Shown: in pieces, positions 40,345 through 50,196 of the stretch
Layout: each line of letters opens with the position of its first letter
How positions within the stretch are numbered: the first letter of the stretch is position 1
DNA from: Larkinella punicea
GTDB lineage: Bacteria > Bacteroidota > Bacteroidia > Cytophagales > Spirosomataceae
Assembly: GCF_003334855.1 (NCBI RefSeq)
Contig: NZ_QOWE01000018.1
Location: 1-64,000 of the forward strand
Direction of reading: 5' to 3'
DNA: 64,000 bases
Made by a program: the position numbers and the translations under genes
The notes under the pieces: model-generated
What the model was told of the DNA's origin: nothing
What the model saw: the letters and a program-made list of their open reading frames with translations, nothing else
Database searches by the model: none

Positions 40345-41745
40345 TCACTGAACGGTTTCTTTCAGCACCTGATAGCGGTTTCGTAACTCGTCTAATTTCT
40401 TGCGGAAAGCCGGGTCAGTCGCCAGATTCTTCGTTTCGTGCGGATCGGCTTTGATCGTATACAACTCCTCATACCCGTGCTCGATGAATTTCATGTACTT
40501 GAAATCCTGCGTGACCACGCCCTCCACTTTCGGCAACCGCGGACTGCCCATAAACGTGTGTTCATAAAAGAAATCGGTTCGGGCGGGCGCGTTCGACTTC
40601 ATCAAGTCCGTTCCCTGCATGGTTTTCGGGACAGGAACCCCGGCGAACGACAGAATGGTGGGTGCAACGTCAATGTTGAGTGCAATCCGGGACGGTTTGG
40701 TTCCTCTCCGGTTGGCCGGTAAAGCCGGATTGTAAATGATAAGCGGCACCCGGATGGATTCTTCGTGGCCAAACCACTTGCCTTCCATGCCGTGTTCGCC
40801 CAGGTAAAAACCGTTGTCGCCCATGAAAACGATGATCGTGTTTTGATCCAGTTTCAGTTGCTTCAACTGCGCCCTCAGCTTGCCAACCACCTCATCGACG
40901 CCCGTGATCAGCCGGTAATAATCCCTGACGGTTTTCTGGTGCAGTTCGGGGGTGGAGAACAGCGGTTTCCAGCGTTCGCGGCCAATGTTTTGGTCAGTAC
41001 GGAAAAAGTCGGGAAAGCTGGCCCAGTATTTTGGATCGGCGGTTTCCGGCACCGGCATTTTGACGTTTTCGTACAACGCCTTAAACCGTTCCTGCACCGG
41101 GTACGTCGGCGGGTTGCCATCCAGTTCGTGCGGGGCCTTGAAGCTCACCGACAGACAGAACGGCTCTTTTCCGGCAAAATCGTTCAGAAAGTTCTGCACG
41201 CCATGCGCCACGCTGTCAGTATGGTGAATCGTCTTCCCGCTCTGGTTGGTATATTCATACGGCGGCTGGCCTTTGCGGTTACAGGCCCAGAAATCGTACT
41301 GGCTCTCGGGCGGGTTATCGCCCACGCCATACTTGCCGACAAACCCGATTGTATACCCGGCTTTTTTGAGCAGCAGCGGATACGTATTGGCAACGGCTTC
41401 CGGCGAAAAATCCGTCACAAAATCATTGATCTTGTGACGTGATTCATACTGTCCGCTCAAAATACTGGCCCGGCTGACGCAGCAGATCGCCGTGGTGACG
41501 TAGGCGTTGGGAAACAGCACACCGCCCTTCGCCAGCGCATCCAGGTTCGGCGTCCGGATGATCGGATTGCCCATCGCCCCAAGCGCATCCCAGCGGTGGT
41601 CGTCCGTCAGCAGGAAAATGATGTTGGGTTTTTCGGGCGGACTTTCCATCTCCTTTCGGGACGGCCCAGCGATAAACGAAACACAGAGAACAGTCAGTGC
41701 TGCCATTCCAAGCATACCGACAATGATTGAAACCGTTTTATTCAT
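40345..41745 (-). CDS. Sulfatase (S1 family), CCVSR active-site variant
   Basis: A 466-residue exported sulfatase with an N-terminal hydrophobic signal (VSIIVGMLGMAALTVLCVSFIAG). It has PNIIFLLTDDHRWDALGAMG (metal ligands), the formylglycine region TTAICCVSRASILSG, SFKAPHELDG and VFMGDNGFYLGEHG. The canonical CxPSR core is CCVSR here, with Val for Pro. I believe this variant occurs in other Bacteroidota sulfatases, so it may still be matured. It is predicted to remove sulfate groups from a glycan in the periplasm. It is the last gene of the ECF/SusCD locus and is separated from the second sulfatase by a large inverted repeat. Confidence 0.88.
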   Translation of the reverse strand: MNKTVSIIVGMLGMAALTVLCVSFIAGPSRKEMESPPEKPNIIFLLTDDHRWDALGAMGNPIIRTPNLDALAKGGVLFPNAYVTTAICCVSRASILSGQYESRHKINDFVTDFSPEAVANTYPLLLKKAGYTIGFVGKYGVGDNPPESQYDFWACNRKGQPPYEYTNQSGKTIHHTDSVAHGVQNFLNDFAGKEPFCLSVSFKAPHELDGNPPTYPVQERFKALYENVKMPVPETADPKYWASFPDFFRTDQNIGRERWKPLFSTPELHQKTVRDYYRLITGVDEVVGKLRAQLKQLKLDQNTIIVFMGDNGFYLGEHGMEGKWFGHEESIRVPLIIYNPALPANRRGTKPSRIALNIDVAPTILSFAGVPVPKTMQGTDLMKSNAPARTDFFYEHTFMGSPRLPKVEGVVTQDFKYMKFIEHGYEELYTIKADPHETKNLATDPAFRKKLDELRNRYQVLKETVQ

Positions 41746-41781
41746 CGAAATTTCAATTTAATTAGCTTTACCTGACTGGCC

Positions 41782-41929
41782 CCAACCCCAACGGGGTTGA
41801 CTATGGATAACCCCGGATGCAATCCGGGGCCACCGGATCTGTCTGTCTGTCTCCTGATGCGGATAGTATCTTGCTCATCTGCCCCGGATTGCATCCGGGG
41901 TTATCGATTGTCAACCCCGTTGGGGTTGG
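41782..41929. repeat. 49-bp inverted repeat pair with internal palindromes (REP/REPIN-like)
   Basis: Arms 41782-41830 and 41881-41929 are complementary at 47 of 49 positions, separated by 50 bp. Each arm itself contains two small palindromes, CAACCCCAACGGGGTTG and CCCCGGATGCAATCCGGGG. Two palindromic units in inverse order is the layout of REPIN elements. It fills the gap between the two sulfatase genes. Confidence 0.7.
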
Positions 41930-41958
41930 AACCTGAGAAGACCAGGCAATACCCGGTT

Positions 41959-43431
41959 CTACTTGGGCCGAATTTCCGCATAATACGACGGCGGGCGCAA
42001 ACTATCCTTATTATCATAGGTGTAGTTATACCGCTTCATATACTCGTCGGCCGGCAAAAATGTGTCGTTGGTTTCCTTCAGTTTTTGGTCCAGCACGGTG
42101 TTGAGTTGCTTTTGCAGCGCAGCGTATTCGGTTTTGTTGACCAGATTGTTTAACTGATACGGATCAGTCTGGTTGTCATACAACAGCCAGGGACCGGCCA
42201 GCCTCCGGGCGTAAGTATACCGCTCGGTACGGACGGCCCGGTATTCGCGCCCTCCGTTCTGGAAATTGTATTCGTGAAACGGAACCGGCAGCACCACCAG
42301 CGCGGCATCGACGGGGTAAACCGCCGGGTTCAGAATGCCCTTCGAAACGTCTTTTCCGTCAATGGTTGCCGGGATCTTCAACCCCGCCATACCCAGCAGC
42401 GTCGGCAAAATATCCGGCGTATTGATCGGTTTAGTAACCTCGATGCTTTTCTTCCCGAATCCATTCGGATACCGCACCAGCATCGGCACCCGGATGGATT
42501 CGTCCCAGGGGCGTTGTTTCCGCAAGACGCCCTGGGTCAGCAACATGTCGCCGTGGTCGGAGGTCCATACCAGAATCGTGTTGTCGGCAATGCCCTGCTC
42601 GTCCAGGGTTTTGAGCAGCTTGCCGAGCGCATCGTCCAGGGCGGTGCAATGGGCATAGTAGTCCGCGTAAATCCGCCGGGCGCTGTCCTGCATGGCTTTC
42701 GGCACATTGGGCCGGATTGTTAGCGTCTTCGGATCGTACATCGCCCGGTATTTTTCGGGAGCGGTGTGGTACGGATTGTGGGGCGGTCCCCAGGACAACA
42801 CCAGCAGAAACGGCTTCTCTTTGGCTTGCTTGATAAACCCGATGGCACTGTCGGTCTGCGGAAACGCGTCGTAGCCCGGCCACTGGTGTTTCTGATCGTT
42901 CTCATCGAAATAAAACGAGTCGTTGTAATCGTGCGACACTTCCCGGACCTTCCAGTAATCGAAACCCTGCCGCCGGTCGCGGGTGATCGGCTTGTCGCGG
43001 GCACTATACGGGTGTTCGCCATTTTTATGTCCATTGATGTGCCATTTGCCGATGTAGCCGGTCTGGTAGCCGTTATCCTTGAAGATTTCGGCCATCGTCA
43101 GGGCTTCGTTCGGCAGCGGTTTGTCGTTGTAAAAAACGCCGTGTTTAAGCGGGTATTGTCCCGTCAGCAACGTCGCCCGGTAGGGTGTGCAGACGGGCAT
43201 GGTGGCAATGGCGGTTTTGAAGTTGATGCTTTCCTTCGCCAGTTGGTCGGCGTAGGGCGTTTTCACATCCGGATTGCCCGCGTAGCCCACGGCATCGGCC
43301 CGCCACTGATCCGAAAAGATAAAAATCACATTGGGTTTTTCGGTTTTCACCGCGGTTTTTGGCCGGGTCGTGCAATAGAGCAGACTCACGCCAATCAGAA
43401 GGAAACCAAGGAGTTGCAGGGCTCTTTTCAT
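41959..43431 (-). CDS. Sulfatase (S1 family), CTPYR active site
   Basis: A 490-residue lipoprotein-like sulfatase: LLGFLLIGVSLLYCT gives a lipobox with Cys 20. Motifs are PNVIFIFSDQWRADAVG and the maturation site MPVCTPYRATLLTG, where CxPxR is kept and Tyr replaces Ser. VLSWGPPHNPYH and WTSDHGDMLLTQG follow. Formylglycine would form at the Cys. With the other sulfatase and SusC/SusD it points to a sulfated polysaccharide as substrate. It lies 24 bp downstream of susD and is probably in the same transcript. Confidence 0.9.
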   Translation of the reverse strand: MKRALQLLGFLLIGVSLLYCTTRPKTAVKTEKPNVIFIFSDQWRADAVGYAGNPDVKTPYADQLAKESINFKTAIATMPVCTPYRATLLTGQYPLKHGVFYNDKPLPNEALTMAEIFKDNGYQTGYIGKWHINGHKNGEHPYSARDKPITRDRRQGFDYWKVREVSHDYNDSFYFDENDQKHQWPGYDAFPQTDSAIGFIKQAKEKPFLLVLSWGPPHNPYHTAPEKYRAMYDPKTLTIRPNVPKAMQDSARRIYADYYAHCTALDDALGKLLKTLDEQGIADNTILVWTSDHGDMLLTQGVLRKQRPWDESIRVPMLVRYPNGFGKKSIEVTKPINTPDILPTLLGMAGLKIPATIDGKDVSKGILNPAVYPVDAALVVLPVPFHEYNFQNGGREYRAVRTERYTYARRLAGPWLLYDNQTDPYQLNNLVNKTEYAALQKQLNTVLDQKLKETNDTFLPADEYMKRYNYTYDNKDSLRPPSYYAEIRPK

Positions 43432-43455
43432 TCTATTGTCAGGTTTTTGAAACGT

Positions 43456-44934
43456 TTAATACCCCGGATTCTGGTTAATTTTATTGACCAGCACCTGCTC
43501 TTCCGGAATCGGAGCGAGTAGTTTGGTGGGCGTCACTTCGTAGGCGGTATTGTAAAGAAACGATTTTTTCGCCTTCTCGCGCTGGCCGTGTGCCGTCATC
43601 ACTTCCACCGCCTTGCCCGTCCGTTTCAAATCATACCAGCGCTGGTTTTCAAAACAGAACTCCACCTGGCGTTCTTTGGCAATCAGCGTTTCCAGAGCGG
43701 TTTTAGAGGAGCCCGCCAGCGACTGCGTCAACCCGGCCCGGTTGCGAACCTGCTGTACGTACGGAATCGCTTCGGCGGTGTTGCCCTGCTGATTCAACGC
43801 TTCGGCATACAGCAACAAAACATCCGAATACCGCAACACCGGCATGTTGTCGCTGCTCCGGTCGACGGGCGACGATAGCGGGGCCTTGTATTTGGCGCAA
43901 TACGGAATGGGCCGCACGACGCCGTCCCAGTCCGCGCCATTCCAGAATTTGATCGACACATCCTTTCGTTTGTCCCCCGCTTCGAACGCATTGACCAGAT
44001 CGTCAGTGGGTTGGTTCCAGCCTCCGCCGACCAGGCTGATGCCGGGACGCCCGGTGATGGCTCCCGCCGAGGTCCAGGGGGCAAACCAGAAGAGAAACCG
44101 GTTGGACAATGCCGCGCTGTTTTCGGAATACTGCACCGCAAAAATCGTCTCCTTGAAATCCTTGCTCGATGGATTGAAGACGTCCGCGTAATTGGGTAAC
44201 AAACTGTATTTGCCCGATTCGATCACGGTTTTCAGGGCCGCTGCAGCCTCGGCATACTTGCGTTGCGTCAGGTAGACTTTTCCCAGCAACGCCAGAGCCG
44301 CCCCTTCGTTGGCGCGTCCGTTTTCCTTGACATCGGTGGCTCCGTTGAAATTCTCGACGGCGGCTTTCAGATCACTGATGATATTCTCGTACACCTGCTC
44401 TTCCGTCGACCGTTTGATGCCGACGGCTTCCCGCGATTCGATGGGTGTCAGCACCAGCGGAACGCCCCCGAATTGCCTCACCAGATTGAAATAATACAGG
44501 GCACGCAGAAACTGGGCTTCACCGGCGCAACGTTTTTTAAACGACTCTTTCGACCAGGTTACGCCCGTCCGGTCGATTTCGGCCAGCAGTTTGTTGCAAC
44601 GCGTGATGCCGTTGTACGAAAAATTCCAGAAGTTGGCGTAGGCGACGTTGTTGGAGGCCAGAATGAACTGGTCGATAACGCCCTTCGACGCTTCGCCGGT
44701 CACGGTGCTATACTGAAAGCTGCCGTTGTCGGAAATGAGTTCGGCCATCACCCAGTGTTCCACTTTTTCGTACGTCTGCATCGGTACGTAACAGCCGTTG
44801 GCCAGCAGAATGTATTCGGTTTCCGATTTGTAAAAAGTCCCTTCGCTGAGGGCGGTTTCCGGATAAATCTCCAGAAAATCGTTGGAGCAGGCCGACAGAA
44901 AAAAAAGGCCCAGCACATACACTATCTTTTTCAT
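43456..44934 (-). CDS. susD: SusD/RagB-family glycan-binding outer-membrane lipoprotein
   Basis: A 492-residue lipoprotein (MKKIVYVLGLFFLSACSN, modified Cys 16). It has the SusD N terminus DFLEIYPETALSEGTFYKSETEY, TPR-like helices (LLGKVYLTQRKYAEAAAALK) and the conserved C-terminal block RYSDVLLLYAEALNQQGNTAEAIPYVQQVRNRAGL. ERQVEFCFENQRWYDLKRTG also matches the family. SusD forms a lid over the SusC transporter and captures oligosaccharides. It starts 16 bp after susC. Confidence 0.94.
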   Translation of the reverse strand: MKKIVYVLGLFFLSACSNDFLEIYPETALSEGTFYKSETEYILLANGCYVPMQTYEKVEHWVMAELISDNGSFQYSTVTGEASKGVIDQFILASNNVAYANFWNFSYNGITRCNKLLAEIDRTGVTWSKESFKKRCAGEAQFLRALYYFNLVRQFGGVPLVLTPIESREAVGIKRSTEEQVYENIISDLKAAVENFNGATDVKENGRANEGAALALLGKVYLTQRKYAEAAAALKTVIESGKYSLLPNYADVFNPSSKDFKETIFAVQYSENSAALSNRFLFWFAPWTSAGAITGRPGISLVGGGWNQPTDDLVNAFEAGDKRKDVSIKFWNGADWDGVVRPIPYCAKYKAPLSSPVDRSSDNMPVLRYSDVLLLYAEALNQQGNTAEAIPYVQQVRNRAGLTQSLAGSSKTALETLIAKERQVEFCFENQRWYDLKRTGKAVEVMTAHGQREKAKKSFLYNTAYEVTPTKLLAPIPEEQVLVNKINQNPGY

Positions 44935-44950
44935 ACGATTGGTCTGGTGG

Positions 44951-47900
44951 TTAGAATGTCAGGTTGATGCCGATGGACGTCGTGCGGGAGAGCGGATACG
45001 ACGACATGTCGAAGCCGGGTGCCAGCGTGTTGTTGACCGTCACCGACTGCCCTTCGGGATTGGCACCTTTGTATTTGGTGAACGTAGCCAGATTCTGACT
45101 GGTCAGGTAAAACCGGCAGTTGTTGACAAACCCGGTTTTCTTCATCCAGCTATCGGGCAGCGAATACCCCAGCGTCAGGTTGCCAATCCGGAGGTAGCTC
45201 GCGTCCTCGACCCACAGGCTCGAAACCCGGTGGCCCAGGCTGGGCGTCAGAATGGGAATGCCGTAGTGTTGGCCGTCGCCCGGCGTATCGGCGTTCCGCC
45301 AGCGGGCCGTCCACTCCTTGCTGACGTTGAAAAAGCCCTGGAGGTTATCGACGGTTTGCCGCAAACCGTTCATGACCTGCCCGCCATACTGCCCGCTCAC
45401 GATGACGTTCAGATCGAAGCGGTTGTAGGAAAACCGGTTCGTAACGCCAAAGATGAACTTGGGGTGCGGACTCCCGATCATCGTATAATCCAGCAGGTCG
45501 GTAATCACACCATCGCCGTTCACGTCTTTGTATTTAACGTTGCCCTCATAGACCTGCGGGGTTTTGATGATCGCCGGATTGGCCACATCGGCGGCCGTAT
45601 ACAACCCGTCGAAAATATACCCGAAGAACTGACTGATGGGTTTGCCAACCACCGAAACGTGCGTGGGATTTCCGTCGTTGCTACCGGCCAGAATCCGGTC
45701 GCCGTTGTCGTTGAGCGAGAGCACTTTGTTGCGGTTAAAGGCCATATTCAGGTTGACATCCCAGTTGAAAGCGCCCGAAACCGGGGTGCCGCCCAGCGCA
45801 ATTTCGATGCCGGTATTCCGGACATTTCCCTTGTTGACCGTCTGTGCGTTGTAGCCGGTGATGGCCGGAATCACGTCGTTGAGCAGCATGTTCGTGCTTT
45901 TCCGGTAGTAATAATCCAGCGAGAGCGACAGGCGGTTTTGCAGGAATTCAAAATCCGCGCCGACATCTACCTGATTCGAAACTTCCCAGCTCAGATAGGG
46001 ATTGGATAAACCCACGCTGGAAGCCGTCACTTGCGCTGTTCCAAAGACGTAGGATTCGGCATTGATCGACGCCAGGTGGGAATAGTTACCGATGTTGTTG
46101 TTGCCGCTTCGCCCGTAGCTTGTCCGCAGTTTCAGGTCATTGATGATGCGATTGCCTTTCAGGAAATCCTCTTCCGAAACCCGCCACGCGACCGCAACCG
46201 ACGGAAACAGGGCGTAGCGGTTCCGGCTCCCAAACCGCGACGAACCATCCGAGCGGAAGGTGGCCGTCAGCAAATACCGGTCTTTGAAGCCGTAGTTGAT
46301 GCGGCCCAGATACGAAATCATGGCCCACTGATTGACGGTTTCGCCCCAGGCACTGATGGTCTGCGCGGCATTGATGGTCTGAATCAGATCGTTCGTATAC
46401 GGATTGGCGGTGAGGTTAACGCCCGTAGACGTGCTTTTCTGGGTCGTATAGCCCAAAAGCGCATCGAAGCGGTGATTGCCAATCGTTTTATCGTACGTCA
46501 GCGTGTTCTCGATCAGCCAGTCGAACCGCTCACTGCGGCTGTTGTTCGACCGACCCGTGCCGACGATCGGGGGCGTGTTGGAAGCGCCGACCGTGGCGGG
46601 AATATACTGCTGGTATTTGGCCGTCGACCAGATGGTGTTCAGCGACGTTTTCGCCTTCAGACCCGGAATGATTTCCCACTCCACAAAAGCCGAACCGAGG
46701 TTCTGAAAATCCTTCTCGGTCTGGATGGTTTCCCGCAACGTAAACAGCGGATTGGCAAAACTCCAGGCCGAATGGTATTTGCTTTGGGGAGAAACCACAT
46801 ACGGAATCAGGTTGCCGTTCTGGTCATACGGCGACCGCAACGGATTGGCCCACAGACTAACGCCCAGAATGTCCTCCCGGCTGGAATTGGTGTTGGTTCG
46901 CTTCTGGGTAATAAACGTGGGCTGGAGAATCGCGCTGACCTTGACGCGTTTGCCGAGGTTGGATTCGATGCCCAGTTTGCTGCTGTACCGCTCCACGCCC
47001 GTGTGCTTCAGAACGCCGTCCTGTTTGAAATAGCCCATGCTGAAACTCAGCCGCGATTCTTTGGAGCCTTTCTGAATGCTGACGTTGTGGTCTTCGATGG
47101 CGGCTGGCCGAAGCAGCAAACCATACCAGTCGGTTCCCTTGCCGGTCAGGTTGTCGAGGTTGCGGTATTCCTGCGGATAGTCATCGATTGTTGCCGCCCG
47201 TCTTTCGCGTTGCCGAACCACAATACCGATTTTATCCCGCTGAAATTCCGCAAACTCGCGTTCGTTGAGCATTTCGGGGCGTCCTTTCTGCGGAACCTGC
47301 TGCACCCCGCGCATGGACGAAACACTGACTTCGGTCCGGTCGAATTTTCCTTTTTTGGTCGTAATTAGGATCACGCCATTGGCCCCGCGCGAACCGTAAA
47401 TAGCGGTCGAAGATGCGTCTTTCAAAATACTGACGGATTCGATGTCGTTGGGGTTAATGAACAGCAACGGGTTCAATGTCTGGTTCATGCCCGCCGAATA
47501 CGGCATTCCGTCCACCACATACAAAGGCTCGTTGCCCGCACCCAGCGAACCGCTGCCCCGGATTTTGATGGACGTTCCGCCCCCCGGCGCACCCGACGGC
47601 TGCTGAATCTGCACCCCGGCCACCTGCCCGATCATTTTCTGATCGATGGTCGAAACCGGCAGGCTGCGAATGGCTTTCTGATCCACCACCGCCACCGAAC
47701 CCGTCAAATCCTGCGACCGTTGGGAACCATAGCCCACGACGACGACTTCCTGCAACGCCTTGGTGTCGGCTTCCAGCGTAATGGTAAAAGTCGTTTGCTG
47801 CCCCAGCGCAACTTCCTGACTCAGAAATCCGATTGACGAAACGACCAGACTCCCCCGAACTTCCGGCAGATTCAGGCTAAACTGGCCCTCGGCGTTGGTG

Positions 47901-48466
47901 GACGTGCCCAGGTTCGGATTTTCTTTGTAGAGTACGGTGGCCCCCGGAATGGCCTGGCCGTTCTGATCGATCACGCGACCGGTTACCGGCACCAGTGCAG
48001 CCGCTATTTTTTGACTGATCGGGGCGAAAATGCCGCTGCCACCCAGTTGTGAGGCTTCGCCGGAACGATCGTTTCCGTTGATCGGGCTGGAAGCCGGAGC
48101 CGGGTTTTGGGGTTTCTCCTTCTTCTCGGTCGACAGGGGCGCAATCAGGTAAAAACCGTCGTTCACTTTTTCGTAGCGCAGCGGTTGCCCTTCCAGTACT
48201 TTTTTCAACGCCTTTTCGGCACTCGAAAACCGGTCGGTTTTGAGTTCAACGGTGCGGTTATCCAGCAAATCCGACCGATAGGCAATGGAAATCTGAAACC
48301 GGTTTTCGATGTCTTTCAGCACCGAGGTCAGCAGACGCCGTTGTGTCTGACTGGCTGGTTTTTCCGGCAGTTGCCGGTTGGGATTCCACGCCAGCACCTG
48401 ACCGCTGACCGGTTGCCGGATGAATAGCCCAATTACAACCAAACAAAATAGAGTTGTTCTATCCAT
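44951..48466 (-). CDS. susC: SusC/RagA TonB-dependent transporter with STN signalling domain
   Basis: The start at 48466 (MDRTTLFCLVVIGLFIRQPVSG) gives a good signal peptide; an ATG at 48502 would add 12 residues. The 1171-residue protein has an STN domain (about 45-110, LLTSVLKDIENRFQISIAY; LKKVLEGQPLRYEKVNDGFYLI). A carboxypeptidase-like domain follows (VTGRVIDQNGQAIPGATVLYKE), then the plug (GSVAVVDQKAIRSLP; PLYVVDGMPYS) and a 22-strand barrel. The STN domain marks it as a transducer that talks to FecR. It imports oligosaccharides over the outer membrane. It is encoded just after fecR. Confidence 0.94.
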   Translation of the reverse strand: MDRTTLFCLVVIGLFIRQPVSGQVLAWNPNRQLPEKPASQTQRRLLTSVLKDIENRFQISIAYRSDLLDNRTVELKTDRFSSAEKALKKVLEGQPLRYEKVNDGFYLIAPLSTEKKEKPQNPAPASSPINGNDRSGEASQLGGSGIFAPISQKIAAALVPVTGRVIDQNGQAIPGATVLYKENPNLGTSTNAEGQFSLNLPEVRGSLVVSSIGFLSQEVALGQQTTFTITLEADTKALQEVVVVGYGSQRSQDLTGSVAVVDQKAIRSLPVSTIDQKMIGQVAGVQIQQPSGAPGGGTSIKIRGSGSLGAGNEPLYVVDGMPYSAGMNQTLNPLLFINPNDIESVSILKDASSTAIYGSRGANGVILITTKKGKFDRTEVSVSSMRGVQQVPQKGRPEMLNEREFAEFQRDKIGIVVRQRERRAATIDDYPQEYRNLDNLTGKGTDWYGLLLRPAAIEDHNVSIQKGSKESRLSFSMGYFKQDGVLKHTGVERYSSKLGIESNLGKRVKVSAILQPTFITQKRTNTNSSREDILGVSLWANPLRSPYDQNGNLIPYVVSPQSKYHSAWSFANPLFTLRETIQTEKDFQNLGSAFVEWEIIPGLKAKTSLNTIWSTAKYQQYIPATVGASNTPPIVGTGRSNNSRSERFDWLIENTLTYDKTIGNHRFDALLGYTTQKSTSTGVNLTANPYTNDLIQTINAAQTISAWGETVNQWAMISYLGRINYGFKDRYLLTATFRSDGSSRFGSRNRYALFPSVAVAWRVSEEDFLKGNRIINDLKLRTSYGRSGNNNIGNYSHLASINAESYVFGTAQVTASSVGLSNPYLSWEVSNQVDVGADFEFLQNRLSLSLDYYYRKSTNMLLNDVIPAITGYNAQTVNKGNVRNTGIEIALGGTPVSGAFNWDVNLNMAFNRNKVLSLNDNGDRILAGSNDGNPTHVSVVGKPISQFFGYIFDGLYTAADVANPAIIKTPQVYEGNVKYKDVNGDGVITDLLDYTMIGSPHPKFIFGVTNRFSYNRFDLNVIVSGQYGGQVMNGLRQTVDNLQGFFNVSKEWTARWRNADTPGDGQHYGIPILTPSLGHRVSSLWVEDASYLRIGNLTLGYSLPDSWMKKTGFVNNCRFYLTSQNLATFTKYKGANPEGQSVTVNNTLAPGFDMSSYPLSRTTSIGINLTF

Positions 48467-48519
48467 AAAATAGAGTTTAGGAGTAGTGCGTCTTAGGTTC
48501 ATACGATAAGGGTTAGGAA

Positions 48520-49512
48520 TTAGAGCTTATGGAGGGTAACGGTGGTTCCGGAACGTTTGATAGTCAGCGAGAAAAGCCTTTCGATCTGGATGAGCACATC
48601 GTCGGCGTCGGTGAGCGGCATCGATCCCGACGCCCGGAGCCTTAGCAGGTCTTCCTGTTGCACCTGGACGGTCAGACCGTAATTATCCTGCAGGATTTCG
48701 ATCAGATCGGCCAGGGTGGTTTGATCCAGCACCAGCCGTTTTTCTTTCCAGGCTGAATACGGTTCCGGCCGGATGGTTCGCCACTGCTGGGTGCCGTCGG
48801 CTTTTACTTCAAAAAACTGCCCTGGTTTCATCGTAATGCCCTGATCCGGAGCCTTGTCGGGCTGGCTGAGCTTCACACTCCCCGACTCCAGCACCACCTT
48901 GACGGCTTTGGGGCGGGTAAAAACGTTAAACTCCGTTCCCAGCACCTGCACATCGAGCTGGCGGGCGTGGACGACAAATTTCTGGTGGTTTTGCTGGTGG
49001 GTTACGGAGAAAAAGGCCTCTCCTTCCAGCCAGACTTCGCGCGCGGCCTCCGGTTTCCAGTTTCGGGCGAGTCGCAGGCTGGAGTTGGCGTTGAGCGTCA
49101 CCCGGCTTCCGTCGGGTAACGTAAGCTGCCGGGTTTCGCCGTAGGCCGTCTGGTAGGTTTCGGGCGTGTTCTGATACAGCCACCAGGCCAGGCCAGACAG
49201 CAGGATTACAGCCACGGAAGCCGCCACCGAAAGCCACGAGCGCGACCACAGCGGGCGGACAACCGGCTCAGGCAGACGGTTTTGTAAAGACTGCCACGAG
49301 CGGTCGAGTTGTTCGGCAGGCACGGCGGGCGATTGCTGGCTATACAGAATGAGAATCCGGGCGTGGGCAATGGCTTCCCGCTGGGCCGGATTGGCAGCGA
49401 TGTACTGCTGCCAGAACCGGTCTTCCGAGGGCGATGGATTCAACACCCAACGCCGGAAGGCGGTATCAAAAATCCAGTCGTCGGGAGAAAATAATTCGTA
49501 TTCCGTTGCCAA
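48520..49512 (-). CDS. FecR-family anti-sigma factor
   Basis: A 330-residue single-pass protein. The cytoplasmic N terminus is a helical anti-sigma region (WVLNPSPSEDRFWQQYIA), the membrane helix is about 94-116 (VAASVAVILLSGLAWWLY), and the periplasmic FecR domain has TAYGETRQLTLPDGSRVTLN. A C-terminal DUF4974 domain resembling an STN fold (LADLIEILQDNYGLTV) completes it. It should hold the adjacent ECF sigma factor inactive until the SusC STN domain signals substrate. It lies 17 bp upstream of susC. Confidence 0.93.
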   Translation of the reverse strand: MATEYELFSPDDWIFDTAFRRWVLNPSPSEDRFWQQYIAANPAQREAIAHARILILYSQQSPAVPAEQLDRSWQSLQNRLPEPVVRPLWSRSWLSVAASVAVILLSGLAWWLYQNTPETYQTAYGETRQLTLPDGSRVTLNANSSLRLARNWKPEAAREVWLEGEAFFSVTHQQNHQKFVVHARQLDVQVLGTEFNVFTRPKAVKVVLESGSVKLSQPDKAPDQGITMKPGQFFEVKADGTQQWRTIRPEPYSAWKEKRLVLDQTTLADLIEILQDNYGLTVQVQQEDLLRLRASGSMPLTDADDVLIQIERLFSLTIKRSGTTVTLHKL

Positions 49513-49560
49513 AGCTTTCCTGCTTTTTTGGAATACAGTCCGGTCCGGGCAAAAAGTACC

Positions 49561-50196
49561 CTACCGTTTAGAAGATTTTTTGAAAAAATACGGCAAAATC
49601 GGAATCAGGCTTCCATATAAAATTTGCGTAATGCGAATGGCCGGGCCAATGCGCTGACGCAGCGCCTGCAACCCCTTCTGAATGAAGTTCTTGGCCGACT
49701 GGTGGTTTACGCCCATCACCTGCGCAATCTGCTCGAAAGACAGACCGGAATAAAATTTGAGAACGATGGCTTCGCGCTGACGTTCGGGAAGCTGCTCCAG
49801 AGCCTGATTGAGTTGCTGAATCTGCTGATCCGATAATTGCCGGATGATAAGGGCATCTTCCACCGACAGTTCGACCTGCGACCCGGCGGTTTCCGGCAAA
49901 GGGTAAGCATCCCGCAGTCGGTTCAGCAGGGTCAACTGGCGGAATAGCATGTTTCGTAATGAAGCCAGCAGATAAAAAGCGACCCCGTCGGGCATGGGTT
50001 TCAGGTTGTTGCCATACCGGTGCAGGTTCAGAAACAAATCCTGAATGCAATCCTCGACCAGTTTATCATCGTGGGTGAACGTCCGTCCATACCGAAACAA
50101 AACCGCATAGAACCGCCGGTATAACAGTTCGAAGGCTTCCGGACTGCCCGTACGAAACAATTCCCAGAGTTCAGCGTCGGTATGTTGCATCGTCAA
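49561..50196 (-). CDS. ECF-type RNA polymerase sigma factor
   Basis: A 211-residue sigma-70 family protein with region 2 (FELLYRRFYAVLFRYGRTF, then KLVEDCIQDLFLNLHRY) and region 4 (LPERQREAIVLKFYSGLSFEQIAQVMG). The C terminus is extended by about 20 residues. It is the first gene of the glycan locus and partners the FecR gene 48 bp downstream. It probably drives transcription of susC, susD and the sulfatases. A TATCTTTC sequence upstream of its start is one base off the -7 consensus. Confidence 0.93.
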   Translation of the reverse strand: MTMQHTDAELWELFRTGSPEAFELLYRRFYAVLFRYGRTFTHDDKLVEDCIQDLFLNLHRYGNNLKPMPDGVAFYLLASLRNMLFRQLTLLNRLRDAYPLPETAGSQVELSVEDALIIRQLSDQQIQQLNQALEQLPERQREAIVLKFYSGLSFEQIAQVMGVNHQSAKNFIQKGLQALRQRIGPAIRITQILYGSLIPILPYFFKKSSKR

